Numbered from the stretch's first letter, positions 36,361 to 47,429 are shown. The stretch is DNA of 64,000 nucleotides from Sarocladium kiliense (GCA_030734395.1 JAUZTG010000028.1:1-64000); one strand, 5' to 3'. A program made the numbers and translations. Notes: generated by a model from the letters alone, not told the origin.

Positions 36361-38004
36361 ATGGTCAACCAACAAGTCATCAAAATGGCTGTTGAAATCA
36401 CGCTCGGCTCTCAAGGTTGCGAATCGGAAGGGTCCAATACAGCGGACATCTGCATTACCCCGAGGTCGAGCCAGTCGACAACAGTTTTCCACAACACGCC
36501 TTTATCGCCACCGAGCGAGACAACAGCCACTGCTTATCCGAAAACGACAGTTGGTCAAGATCTATCCGAGCTTTTCGCTGAAAACGTGGTCGCAAAGCTT
36601 TATAGAACTGCTGTCCGCCCTGCCCTTCAACCCAATGACGGCGGGGCAAGGGACCTAGACTTCATCCCGGACGCGTTCCCAGAAGAGGTGCCTCATGATG
36701 GCCCCGAAGCAGGCCGCTATGTGTTGCGGAATCCTGACTTTTGGACTTGCGGATTCTTCCCCGGGTCTCTTCATTGTTTGCTTGAGCGATTGATTCGGTA
36801 CCCGCAAAGCATTCAGCTGTCGTCTCGAACTTCCTTTTCTGAAGCTCCCCTGGACATGGCCCAGATCCGGTCCGACGTGCAATCGTTATGTCACTCATGG
36901 GCCAAGCCACTCCACGCCATGGCCAGCAGGAAAGACACGCACGATGTTGGTTTCATGGTCATGCCGGCCTTACAAAAGAGCTGGGAGCTCACTGGCGATC
37001 CTGAGAGCCTGAGCTCGATATTGAGAGCAGCAGACAGCTTGTCTTCTAGATTCGTCTCATCGGCTAGGGCTATCCGGAGCTGGGATGAGCGCATTCAGAA
37101 GAATCTTCAGATTACATGCCAAAAGATGAATTGCATTCTCATCATCGACAGCATGTGCAACCTGGATCTTTTGTACTATGCGGCAGCGCACTCTCGCAAC
37201 GGCGAGCGTTTGCGCGAGATTGCTACTGCGCATGCCACCACTCTTCTCCGAACGCACCTGCGGCCAGAGACTTCCATTGTAGCATCTCAAGATGCTTATG
37301 ATGGCCAGTGGTACTCCACATACCACGTCGCCAACCTCGAACCTACGACCGGGCTCATCAAGCATCAGTTTACAGCACAGGGTTATTCGGACACGTCAAC
37401 ATGGGCTCGCGGCCAGGCATGGGGAATTCTCGGTTACGCACAAGTCTACATGTGGACAAAAGATCGGAAGTTCCTCCAGGCCGCATGCGGTCTGGCAGAG
37501 TATTTTCTCTACCGGTTAGAGACCAGTCCTGCCTGTGTTGAGATGAAAGCCGGCATGTTGGACAATGCCACAAGCCAGCATCGCCGTGGACGTTATGTAC
37601 CACTGTGGGACTTTGATGCCCCTATAGAGGATACGACCAATCCTACCAGAGATTCCTCTGCTGGCGCTATTGCTGCCAATGGAATGCTGGTCTTATCGCA
37701 GGGCCTGGCCGGTCTCGGCTACGAACGTCTCGCTACAAGGTTCCGAACTGCCTCTTTGGATATCATGAGGGACCTTGTCAACTTTGCTCTGGCTCCTGAG
37801 AAGGCGCAACTTGTGCGTGGCGCAGATGGTCAAGTTGAGGCTAGAGATGTGGCCCCAGGTTCTAGTTTCGCAGGTTTGTTGAGGTATGGGACGGCCAACA
37901 ACAACGAGAACGCTCTTAGGCGGTATGCGAATCATGGTCTGGTCTATGGCGACTACTATCTCATGGAGTATGGAAACAGATTGTTGAGAATGGGATTTGA
38001 CTAG
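36361..38004 (+). CDS. Glycoside hydrolase family 88 (unsaturated glucuronyl hydrolase)
   Basis: Hydrolyses the unsaturated uronic acid left at the non-reducing end of oligosaccharides by polysaccharide lyases. Single exon, 547 aa, or 538 if translation begins at the second ATG (36388). The family signatures are clear: FWTCGFFPGSLHCLLERL, then HDVGFM, where the aspartate (D195) is the expected catalytic acid. QGYSDTSTWARGQAWGILGY, WDFDAP, RDSSAGAIAANGMLVLS and YGDYYLMEYGNRLL follow in the right order. No signal peptide is visible, so it is predicted cytosolic, acting on imported oligomers. It is convergent with the neighbouring sugar transporter (390 bp between stops) and part of an apparent carbohydrate-use module. 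Confidence 0.9.
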   Translation: MVNQQVIKMAVEITLGSQGCESEGSNTADICITPRSSQSTTVFHNTPLSPPSETTATAYPKTTVGQDLSELFAENVVAKLYRTAVRPALQPNDGGARDLDFIPDAFPEEVPHDGPEAGRYVLRNPDFWTCGFFPGSLHCLLERLIRYPQSIQLSSRTSFSEAPLDMAQIRSDVQSLCHSWAKPLHAMASRKDTHDVGFMVMPALQKSWELTGDPESLSSILRAADSLSSRFVSSARAIRSWDERIQKNLQITCQKMNCILIIDSMCNLDLLYYAAAHSRNGERLREIATAHATTLLRTHLRPETSIVASQDAYDGQWYSTYHVANLEPTTGLIKHQFTAQGYSDTSTWARGQAWGILGYAQVYMWTKDRKFLQAACGLAEYFLYRLETSPACVEMKAGMLDNATSQHRRGRYVPLWDFDAPIEDTTNPTRDSSAGAIAANGMLVLSQGLAGLGYERLATRFRTASLDIMRDLVNFALAPEKAQLVRGADGQVEARDVAPGSSFAGLLRYGTANNNENALRRYANHGLVYGDYYLMEYGNRLLRMGFD

Positions 38005-38393
38005 ATCGCTAGATGGCAGTCATAAAATAGACTTTCTTGATTCAGGATCCAAGCTCAAAGGGTTATCAATAAGCACACGCATTTCAGTCCTTTTATTAAT
38101 CTCGCTCTTCGAGCTTGAGTTGTGAAATATGCCATTCCCGACCGAAATCTGTACACATTTACTTGTATGTGTTCGAGCGACTAATGAAGCATGATGTAAG
38201 TATGCACTGCGTTTTACCTGATACGATGTCAATTGATTGCGAATCCACAGTTAATTTACCTGAAGACAATTATATGGCTCATTATGGTGACTTGTATTGA
38301 TCTAGGATATAACCAGTCGCGTAGTACTTGCTCTCTGCTATCCGCCTAGCTCCATGAGCTGCAGGCGACCGCCTTCCGCTCTTTTATATCAGA
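38005..38393. other. Short convergent intergenic region
   Basis: A 389-bp AT-rich 3' spacer between the GH88 and transporter genes. Nothing else is seen. Confidence 0.55.
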
Positions 38394-40222
38394 TCACACC
38401 GTCTTGTCAAACCCGGCTACTTCTCTCTGCTCAACGTTGCCATGATCCGAAGCCTTCATGGCTGCATCATTCGCCGCCTCAGCCAACTCCTTATCCTCGA
38501 ACAGGAACGCCAATTCCTCCAGCGTTCGCCCAGATGTTTCAGCAAAGAAAAAGTAAACAAAGGCAACCTCGAGAACGAGAATGACACAATAAGAGATGAA
38601 GTACTTCCAGCCGACATTCTCGAGTCCGATAGGATTAATATATGTCGTTGCGAAACTAGCACCACGGCTGAAGAACTGTTGCAAGGCGATGCCGCGCGAT
38701 CGTTCAGCGTAGGGCCAGATCTCGACCATGTAAGCTGTATCATCATGGTAAGCCCCCTGCCTGCAAATCAAATTGGAGATATGGTTGACTTACTGTACGT
38801 CAAAGCGTTGTAAAAGATCTGGTAGGCCGGTTTGTATGCAAAGATGAGGAATAGAACCGCCCCAGCCGCAGCATTGTTTCGTGTCCCGGCCTCTATGGCT
38901 GCAGTCGCCCTCTCCATTGCAACTGTCCAGGCGACGTAGACAACCAGCATGCCAATAGTACAAATATATGCCGCCGTCACACGTTTCAACCGAACGCATG
39001 TCAAGACGATGATGACGCCGCACACGAGGCTCCAGCATGATAGCGCCACATTAATCTGCTGCTTGAAAATCGAGTCACTGCGCCCAATCATTTCAAGAAT
39101 ATCGTTGAGGTAGTACGAGATGAGTGTGTTGCCCGACCATTGCGTAAATAGCCCAACGCCTGCAGTGATCAGGGTACGGCGCCGCATCCCGGCTGTTCTG
39201 ATGAGATCCATGTGTGACTTGCTGGAATGCTCCATCTCAAGCTGGATGGTCGTCTGCATGTGTGCAAACTCTGCCTTGACGAACTCGGAGTCGCGGTTGC
39301 CTTCTGCGTGATACTTGGCGAGGATATCGAACGCCTCTTCGCTCCGATCTTTGGTGACGAGCCAACGGGGGCTTTCTGGAACAAAGCTAGGGACGTGTTA
39401 GTATCGGTGCGCAAGTCCAAGAGATATAGAGCTTACAAGATGAATCCCATCTGGACCAATGAAGGCGCCATCTGCAGCCAGGATGGGATCTTCCATGCCA
39501 TGTTTCCCTGGATGCTATTGGTTCCGAAACAGATGGCCGCCGCAGTGATCTGACCAAAGTAAAATGCGACGTTGAAAAAGCAGGTGAGATATGCACGCTC
39601 CTTGGGGTAGCTGAGCTCGCCGATGAGGGAAGATCCAGACACAATACACGTCGGAATGCCAAAGCCAAGCAAGATTCGAGCGGCGATATACATGCCAGCT
39701 GACGTTGATTAGCAATGGGTTTCAGACTTTCTGAATGTGTAGACTCACCATTTACCGAGAACCCCTGGATAATGGAACCGGCGACCATGATGGCAGAACC
39801 TCCAAAGATGGACCATCTTCGACCAAGTTTCTCGTTTATGACGCCAATAAAAGGAAGCGAAAGCACCGCACCAAGCGAGTATGCAGCGGCAATAAGACCC
39901 TTGAGTTCGCCAGTGAATTCGCCACCGGGACGATTGCCGAAGTCTGGGTATATCAGTATTCGATGTATCGTATGCCAACATGCCAGCACGTATATTCTGC
40001 CTTCAGGGACTTACAGGTTTGCCATGCTGGCACAATTTGCAGAGCATTGATCATTTGTGAATCAAATCCCGAGGTAAGCTCAATGCCCATGCATGTTGGG
40101 AAAAGCATCAAATAAAGATAGCGTAGGTTTGGCTTGCTATACCAGCGTACGTGGTCCTGGTCCGCAAGAGTCTGAATCAGCGGATCGGCCGCGCCGGTTT
40201 GCGCCTTTCTAGATGTTGCCAT
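38394..40222 (-). CDS. MFS sugar transporter (sugar porter family)
   Basis: Twelve-helix H+-coupled sugar uptake protein. Five exons (40222-40015, 39943-39749, 39698-39437, 39386-38794 and 38734-38394) give 532 aa. Sugar-porter hallmarks are present: GRRWSIFGGSAIM after helix 2, PESPRWL at the end of helix 6, and QWSGNTLISYYL in helix 7. EIWPYAERSRGIALQQFFSR precedes helix 11, and ETSGRTLEEL follows helix 12. The N-terminus has GFDSQMINAL in helix 1. Sequence type is that of the fungal lactose/oligosaccharide permease group. Divergent from the DUF2264 gene and next to GH88, it probably imports an unsaturated or uronic oligosaccharide. Confidence 0.93.
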
Positions 40223-41591
40223 AATGAACTAGGATATCTTGCAGATATTTTGGAAAGCAGAAAGAAGAAGTGAGAAGAGGTATGACAAACAACCCTAATG
40301 ACCAGCGAGGTCCTGACTTAAATACGAAATCCTTCGAAGGCGGTCCCCATGATATATAACGCCCCTGCATTGATCGATTGGGATCTGGGGTATACTCGCC
40401 TGTGTTTGCGGGGTGATATTTCCTTTCCCCATCACCATACTCCTTCACCCCAATTACGCTGGTTCTCGTCCACAAAATCACTAGTGACCTTAGTGTCGGA
40501 GGCCGGAGTAGCATCTGCTCAGATTCCACTCTTTGGACATGGTGCTACTCCGGACTCCGATCTCGGCGTTCACAACGTACACACGACCCAGGCGCGAGCC
40601 CCAGGGCAACTGGACAAAGACCGAAGAGTGTGAGACATGGTGAAAATGCACCGATCTCCGAGAAAGCTTGCTGAGAGGTCAAGGATTTGCATCAACCGGA
40701 TTTCGGAGCAAGTCGAGACAAACCTTTACAGAGAGCTTGCGGTGCGCCCGACTGTAGTCGGCAGCAGTATCCCCCGGAACTGACTAGGCCTGGCCAACTT
40801 CACGACAAGAAGGAGTGTGGGGGAGACAAACCAGGAGCCGGGGTTGCATGGTAAGCTTTTCCATTGTCATTGGTCTCTCTGCAGTTCTGCCGAGTCGCAA
40901 GGCATCTGAGCTGTAGGCCCTCACAAATGGACCCGAACCTCACTGAAGCCCTTACATATCACCTATCATGCCCCGAGTGCAGATAAATCCTGTTTTGCGG
41001 GTATCAATCATCGGGCACAAACAATTGGAGAATACTTTGCTTATTACTAGTCCATTCGCGGGTTGTGTGGATATTCCGGCGAGAAGGTTACTTATGTATT
41101 GGAGGAATGAGTTCTTGGATCGTTATCTGGATGAGTTCAAATCAACGCCACAGAGCAATGAACTGTTGCACCTCCGGCAAGGTGCTATTACTCGCTATCG
41201 TCATGCTTAGTTGAGACCATTTATCGCTATTATAGTTCCCATAAGTCATGGTAGACTTTGAAATGCGGTTTGCCAAACCACCCGGAGCAGAGTATTAAGA
41301 ACGCAGCTACTGTATCTTCGGAAGCAGACGCCTGGGCTTTCGATGGCGGCGCTCCATCAACTACCCCGAACCCCGAGCAGCGCTATCATACCCCCAGACT
41401 TCTTCGGCAAGATCCAATGACTGTTCTGCTAGAGTTGAACGAATTTGAATATTTATCGGCAATGTTTTATCAGGTCGATCTACGCACAAGAACCTAGTCT
41501 TTGCCGTCTTCAGCCGAGCTAAAGATTATGTGTTACCCCTCGATCATCAGGCGCCAACAATACCAGAGCGTTTCAAATTGCCATCATCAAC
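40223..41591. promoter_or_regulatory. Divergent promoter of MFS transporter and DUF2264 gene
   Basis: A 1.37-kb region shared by two genes of the carbohydrate module. It contains a 17-bp inverted repeat (40497-40513 and 40543-40559, one mismatch, 29-bp spacer) made of CGGAG units, and further CCGG/CGGAG elements near 40698-40712. Short frames here have no motifs. Confidence 0.55.
40497..40559. repeat. 17-bp inverted repeat of CGGAG elements
   Basis: The left arm CGGAGGCCGGAGTAGCA (40497-40513) pairs with the right arm TGCTACTCCGGACTCCG (40543-40559), 16 of 17 positions matching. The CGG triplets suggest a binding site for a Zn2Cys6 regulator. It lies 275 bp upstream of the transporter start. 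Confidence 0.7.
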
Positions 41592-43687
41592 ATGACTGGC
41601 TTAAAAGGCTTCACAAGCAACCCTTTGCATACGCGTGCGGATCTTGTCGTGGCTGTGAAAGCTCTCATAACACCCATCGAGCAGTATCGCTCCCGTCTCG
41701 GCGCACGCGTCAAGATCCACCCCGCTTCTTGCGCCGGCTTCGACGATGTGGCAGCTCAAGTTGAAGGCTTTTGTAGACCTCTCCTGGGCATCACTACGAT
41801 TCTTGACGATGCGGCGACCTTGGACCGTTGGTGCCAAGGTCTAGCGGCTGGTGTTGATGTGGACGGCGAGGAATATTGGGGCGATTTGAGCGATTTTGAC
41901 CAGAGAATGGTAGAGATGGAGTCGATCTGCATCGCCATACTGACATCGCCGGATACCTTTCTGTCTAGAATGAGTGAGAAGACAAAGGCAGACCTGATCA
42001 GATGGTTGAGGCAGATCAACGACAAGACTATGCCGCCAAACAATTGGCGCTGGTTTCGCCTGTTTGTCAACATGACACTGACGCAAGTTTTTGGAGTTCC
42101 CAAAAGCGAGGTGAAAGACATCATGGCGATGGACTTTGCTTTGTTGGATGGTTTTGATATCGGCAGCGGATGGTCAAGCGATGGACCTTGGGGAGACGAC
42201 AGAAAGCAGGCCGACTATTACTCTGGCAGCTTTGCAATTCAGTTTGCGCAACTTCTATACGTCCGATTTGCTAAGGGAGACGAAGAGCGGGTGAAAAGTT
42301 ACAGGGAACGGGCGAGACAGTTTTCATTAGACTATTGGAGATACTTTGACGTCGATGGTAAGTGTTAGGGGGAGGGGGGCATGTATCTCCTACTCAGCTA
42401 ACATGACGGGAATCAGGGGCTGCAATTCCTTTTGGACGCAGTATGACATATCGATTTGCCTTCGCCGCGTTCTGGAGCGCATCTGCAGTCGCGGGAGTTG
42501 ATCTACCGCCGCCTATGGATTGCATGGGGACAGTCAAAGGAATGCTTTTGCGCCATCTACGTTGGTGGACGCGCCATGGCGATATGTTCAACTCGGATGG
42601 CATTCTGAACATCGGCTTCACCTACCCCAACATGTATCTTTCCGAGAATTACAACTCCCCGCAGTCTGTCTACTGGTGTTTGAAGTCTTGCATCGCTCTC
42701 ATGTTGCCTGACGACCACGAGTTCTGGCAATGCCCAGAAGTACCACACCCTCTGCAGCAAAGTCCAGGGACACTTGAGCTCTGCAAGTTAATATGGCCGC
42801 CGCGGCAGATCGTCAACACCACGCCTGAGCATCATTATTTGCTGTCATCTGGACAGATGACAACGAAGCCACATAAGGGAAAGGACGCCAAATACTCCAA
42901 GTTTGCCTACTCTTCGTCATTTGGCTTCAGCGTACCCTCAGGAACCACACTGAGCCAATCTGCACCAGACAGTACGCTGTCCATCAGCATCGACGGTGGG
43001 CAGACGTGGCAAGTCAGGGGCGGGAATCTGAGCGACACGAGGCTCGAGACGATTTCACTACCCCATTGTCGTGTGCAGGGGTTGGTGTGCACGTGGAAAC
43101 CATGGAAAGCATTGGATCTGGAGATTGAAAGCACTTTGGTGCCCATCGCACAACATTTCCCAGGGTGGCATGTTCGCATCCACAGCGTCCGGTGGTCGCG
43201 GAGTGCCGAGGCCAGCTTTCTTGCGGAAGGGTTGACACTGGTAGATGGAGGTTTCGCGATTCCATCCTTGACAGCAAAGGGATATCCTGTGCCACGTGTT
43301 TCCTCGGAATTTCTAGCATCGCAGGAGGAAGGATTCTTCCACGACGGGCCCAGTGCACTGATTAAATCCAATGCCGGCGCTGGGGGGATTGTTGACCTGA
43401 CTTCCAGGTCCGAAGCGTCGAGCCAAGGAGAGAGCCATGTCTTCATGCTGGATGCAGATCCCAACACGAATTTAATGTCACCAAGGACATCTATTCCTTG
43501 TATCAGACACCACTTGACTACTGGGTTGACGGATGATACTGATCAAAGAGAAAGGTGTCTCATTTCTGGTGTATTCGCTATTGGAGCGTCCCGATCGCCT
43601 TTGTCAGATATTAATGACATGTGGGAGAAGAGACCTGTCGTATCGCGAGTTGACTTTGGGGGCAATCGTGGATTTGAGGTTAGGTGA
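41592..43687 (+). CDS. DUF2264 protein (putative carbohydrate-active)
   Basis: Exons 41592-42357 and 42417-43687 give 678 aa. The N-terminal half (NPLHTRADLVVAVKALITPI, WRWFRLFVNMTL, DGFDIGSGWSSDGPWGDDRK, ADYYSGSFAIQFAQLLY) and the SMTYRFAF-AFW-A segment after the intron are the DUF2264 pattern: a probable alpha/alpha barrel. NIGFTYPNMYLSENYNSPQSVYWCLK follows. The second half is beta-rich. Biochemical activity is not established to my knowledge; family members occur beside GH88/GH105 enzymes, as here. There is no signal peptide. The intron has an AGCTAACAT branch site. Divergent from the sugar transporter, it presumably shares its regulation. Confidence 0.88.
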
Positions 43688-44004
43688 AGAGGTTGCAATG
43701 GGATAAGGAATGCATTGGGGCAGGCCCATACAGATTTAGAACATCAGAGTAGACTTCTAAAAATGAACTTGTTACTTGAAATTAGAAGATTACCTCATGT
43801 AGTTGACTAATATATGGCAGGAATTGGCAATGGTCATCATAGTACCGAATTGATACGGTGTCCGCAAGGAGCTAAGTAGAAGTTGTCAGTTGTCGTCATG
43901 CTTCTCTATGTCGTGAGCAAATCATATCGGCCTTTGTGCTCCCTCGTTTCTTTTCATCCACTCAAGTCATGGGTTGCCATCCAGGAGGCTCTTCTGTATG
44001 AGGG
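43688..44004. other. AT-rich spacer
   Basis: A 317-bp AT-rich stretch between the DUF2264 gene and the 3' end of the pseudogene. No feature. Confidence 0.5.
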
Positions 44005-45299
44005 CTATTGTTGAATCTCATCACCCTTGTCACACCCTCGTAACCAATCCTCCCACCTCTCAGCAGTATCCTCAGGAAACAAAGGAGGCGCATCCCCAAG
44101 CTGCTCCCGAAAGCAAAGCATTCCCCCCCCCTCTTACTCAATGTAATCTCCATCTTCCCCTCCGGCGCCTTATTCACGGCAGCGATGATCCGACGAAGAA
44201 GTTCTGCGAACCGGCGGAGAGGCTTCTGATTGAGGTCTTCCCATGTTGAAATAGCGTTGGTTACGTCGTTGACATTGACGGTCTGGAAGTCTCCCTGCTT
44301 GTGGAAGGCGAGGATGAGATTGGGGATTTGCCGGACCCAGAGACGGGGGAGCTGGGCGCTGAAGGCCTTGTCCTCGGCGCCTTCGCGGGTGATGGATCTG
44401 GTTTTGAGATCGAATATTGCTGATTGAGGAATTGTAGTACCGGCATCAAGCACACGGAGACCTGGTAGATCCTGCAGGATCATCTTCCTCTCGGACACTT
44501 GGAAATACTCAGGCTGGTTGTCTCATCGGTGCTGCTATTCCCGTCATGTTCACCATTCGGTGACTGGCTAGACGTATGGGGGGACTCCGATCTTGTTGGG
44601 AAGATAGCCATCGGCCTCGGAGCGAAGGATCACGTTGAAGCCGGTAAAGTTATACTTGACGAGCTGCTGGTGCGAGGCTGAATAGTGAGACTGTCATCCA
44701 AGGTTGTGTAGGCCTCCGGGAAGGGGTGTCCATACCCCAAGACGTTGGGGATGATATTCTTTGGGCTCTGCTCTCTCCGGGTTAAGTGCACGACCCCAGA
44801 AGTCTCATTCACAAGCATTCTGAAAGGCTGGGCCGCACCAGACGCGAAGCGAAGGAGACTGCTGAGAGTGCTGCCGCAAGCCAGAACGTGAGGACGGTGG
44901 GAGGCAGTATGCAACATGAGAGCTTCGACAGCAGCTTGCCATGATCCTTGAGGGTTGTGAGCTGCGTTTATATCACGGAAGTAGACTCCTGAGTTCTGCT
45001 CGGGTTGGTTTCTCGTTTGGTGGGGTCCATCTTGGTGGAATTCCTGCGTCATGGTCAATTTGGCAGATCGTGTGATGAGACAATAGGTACAAACCAGGTA
45101 CAGCGACAGAGACAACAGGTCCATCGAGCAAGTTGAATGAAGTGATGAACGCGCAGTCCCGAATCCGTTCTTCGGATGACGTGCACGAGGAGGGAAGGTC
45201 ACTGAGAGTGATGACCTCGATAACTCGGCCACAGGCTGTAGAGGGAGGACCTTCACCGGGGCTTGTCTCGCCCGGCACATGCTCTGAAGAGAGACCCAT
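44005..45299 (-). pseudogene. Decayed copy of a fungal-specific family often labelled geranylgeranyl pyrophosphate synthetase
   Basis: Pieces of one protein can be followed on the minus strand but only by changing frame. In order they are: a start-proximal part ending GIPPRWTPP (about 45299-45025, with a removable 51-nt intron); SGVYFRDINAAHNPQGSW through GYGHPFPEAYTT (about 45000-44700); YNFTGFNVILRSEADGYLP (about 44660-44600); TTIPQSAIFDLKTRSI through PRLWVRQIP and RFAELLRRI (about 44445-44150); and GDAPPLFPEDTAERWEDWL ending at a TAG at 44007-44005. At least four frame changes separate them: near 45000-45030, 44665-44690, 44510-44580, and at a nine-C run (44123-44131). The family is fungal and its popular name is probably a misannotation; no prenyltransferase DDxxD motif is visible. 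The upstream start is uncertain. Confidence 0.8.
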
Positions 45300-45786
45300 C
45301 TTCGATCTGGCACAGAAGAGTGCTTTGAGAAGTCAGGAGTTGGGACTTTGCGGACAGTTTTGGCGGATGAGAGCGATGAAGGCGGGATGACCAGGCACTG
45401 CGCGGAACCCAGTGAATGGGGTTTCGTTCTGGGCAACCTGACACAGGAGAATTCACGCGAGGAATGGCAGAGCGTCCACATCAGCTGGCGAGCTTGAATG
45501 ATGCGCGAGGCAGAGACCCTTGCAAGTGGCAGACAGATGCTCGCCACCTGCAACGCAATGCCCTGAAGCATGCGGGTAGAACCAAGGAGAAGAATTCATC
45601 TCGTGAGATTATTCAGTAAACATCCGCGAATGGGAGCCAATGTTAACTAGGGATATTACACCCTTAAACCAGGAGCCCAAGTAGCAATCAGCGGCCTTGA
45701 CGATCCGCTGTTAGCTGTCTTTGTTGTCCTTCCACGATGTCTGCACCGGCTGTTAGTTGGAGTGTCTTGTGGATGGCCTACTACAT
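45300..45786. other. Intergenic with one copy of a diverged repeat
   Basis: Contains the copy at about 45451-45590 of a diverged direct repeat (see repeat entry). No gene is supported. Confidence 0.5.
45451..45590 (+). repeat. Diverged repeat, copy A
   Basis: About 130 bp beginning ATTCACGCGAGG and containing GTCCACATCAGCTG and CCCTGAAGCAT align by eye to copy B at about 46911-47040 in the same orientation, with many substitutions and small gaps. Confidence 0.6.
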
Positions 45787-46400
45787 CTACCAGTGCTTCT
45801 CTGCAATCTCAACTGCGTTCACGTCGACGCCATCCTTGAACCAACGCTCCTCCTCGGTGATTTTGACGTCGTTGCCACTCATCTGCCTCTTTCGCATCAG
45901 ACCATTGTCCGCAAAGGTCCAGTCCTCAAGTCCATAGGTCCTCCACCATTGACCCGCCGCATCACTCCATTCATACCAAAATTGCACTGCGATCTATGGC
46001 GTTGTCTTTTGTATTAGAAATGGCTTGGCCTTGTTTTACAGCGATGGGATGATCGCAGCAATCGAAGTTCACAAAACCTGCCTTATTATCGGTAAATGCA
46101 AATAGCTCCTTTCGTAGACGGTAGTTATGCTCCTTCTGCCACTTCTTCGTAAGGAATTCTTGGATCGCGTCGCGGCCCTGGAGGAATTGGTCACGGTTTC
46201 GCCAGATCGAGTCTGGTGTATATGCCATTTTGACCTTTGCCGGATCTCTTTATCAATTGTTAGCTAGATGAAAGGACATACTCGCACCCCGAGACCTTAA
46301 CTTACTGGCTATTCCATCCGTCCTGGGCAGCCTTGACCTTGACATGTGCCGTTTCGAGCGTGAATGGTGGGCATGGCGGCCTTGACTCCTGGTTGCTCAT
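45787..46400 (-). CDS. SnoaL-like (NTF2-fold) DUF1348 protein
   Basis: A small NTF2-fold protein with unknown ligand. Exons 46400-46306, 46247-46078 and 45986-45787 give 154 aa. The family core is unmistakable: AYTPDSIWRNRDQFLQGRDA, FLTKKWQKEHNYRLRKELFA, FTDNKA joined to VQFWYEWSDAAGQWWRTYG, and ENGLM-type DNGLMRKRQMSGND. Intron 1 has a CTAGCTAACAAT branch site. The frame runs through all three exons without a stop, so, unlike its neighbour, this gene appears intact. Its first exon (PPCPPFTLETAHVKVKAAQD) matches the usual N-terminus of the family. No signal peptide. Confidence 0.88.
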
Positions 46401-46812
46401 CTTGAATTTGGTTCTGCTTCTCTTTGAGTTTGACTCTTTGACTTGGCCTGTTGAACGGATTCCGGACGCCCAGGGCAATATTTATATGGTAGACACGGTA
46501 GTCGGGGGCACGTCAGTCTGACATAACTAAGCGGATGGCGTTGATCGGCCAACCACATGAATCGTGCTTCTCGTATTTTGAGATTCTGATTACCTTAGAA
46601 GGAAGGCGAGGGCGAAGCAGGAGGAATTTACCTTAAGAGGAACTTGAGCGCGAAGCGTGGCATGACTGGTCCTGTTGCTGACTACGAACCCTTCGTTCCC
46701 TTTCGCACTACCTTAGGGCGCAGCCTCAATGTCATTCCGACTTCGCACCGACATGATCCCGATTCTAGACCTTTTACACAACAGGGTCGTGCACTTCATG
46801 ACCTCTGTACCT

Positions 46813-46907
46813 TGAATTTTGTATTCGTTTCGTTCTTTATACTCCTGCAGGTAAGCTGAGAGTTTCTGTGGACTCTCCGCAGCCTCAGACTCTAAGCTGT
46901 CTCCGGT
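46813..46907 (-). pseudogene. Fragment related to the Zn2Cys6 regulator at 53.8-55.9 kb
   Basis: Read on the minus strand this gives NTGDSLESEAAESPQKL followed by AYLQEYKERNEYKI. The intact regulator has NTGDSLSSEAAKSLQELL followed by DYLQDDKGRNEYAIEV near its C-terminus (about 54060-53965). The nucleotide match is high over about 92 bp and stops abruptly at both ends; an in-frame stop lies just upstream. It is a relic of a paralogue or of a partial duplication. Confidence 0.8.
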
Positions 46908-46910
46908 ATT

Positions 46911-47040
46911 TCATTCACGTGAAGAGATGGAAGATTGTCCACGTCAGCTGCTCAGCGTAAATGCTGCGCAAAGCAAGCGTATAAGGGCAGGCAGATGCCA
47001 CCCACCTGTAACACCCTGAAGCATAGAAGTAATAGCAAGG
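46911..47040 (+). repeat. Diverged repeat, copy B
   Basis: Begins ATTCACGTGAAG and contains GTCCACGTCAGCTG and CCCTGAAGCAT. It aligns with copy A at 45451-45590, with several small gaps. Confidence 0.6.
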
Positions 47041-47429
47041 TGAACATTCCTTTTCTTAGGGGTATAAAGTAAATCTTCACTAATACAAGCCGAAATCAAT
47101 CAAAAGCTTACAAAGTAAGTCGAGAAAGCGCTGTCGCGATTGAATCTGCCCAAACACTTACTTGTGACCTCTAAATCAGGCGGCAAGTGCCGCTGTTTTT
47201 AACAGTCCTGGGTCCTCCCCGTCTGGCTTATGGGACCGGTCTGAAATGTGCCTAGACGAGCAGTGACCAGCATGTCAGCAACTGGTCAACCCGCCAGGTG
47301 AAAGTGCAGGAACTTAGGCTCAGCAATATTTCAGCCTAACATTACATCACATCGCCTCCCAACATCTTGGTGATATCTGACTAGGAAGCCTCCTTCATTA
47401 GCAGGCGATTCGTTTCCAATTAATTTGCC

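Larger units (their letters stand above)
46401..47429. other. Intergenic with gene relic and repeat copy
   Basis: Holds a 95-bp relic of a transcription-factor-like gene (about 46813-46907) and, immediately after it, repeat copy B (about 46911-47040). No intact gene. Confidence 0.55.
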
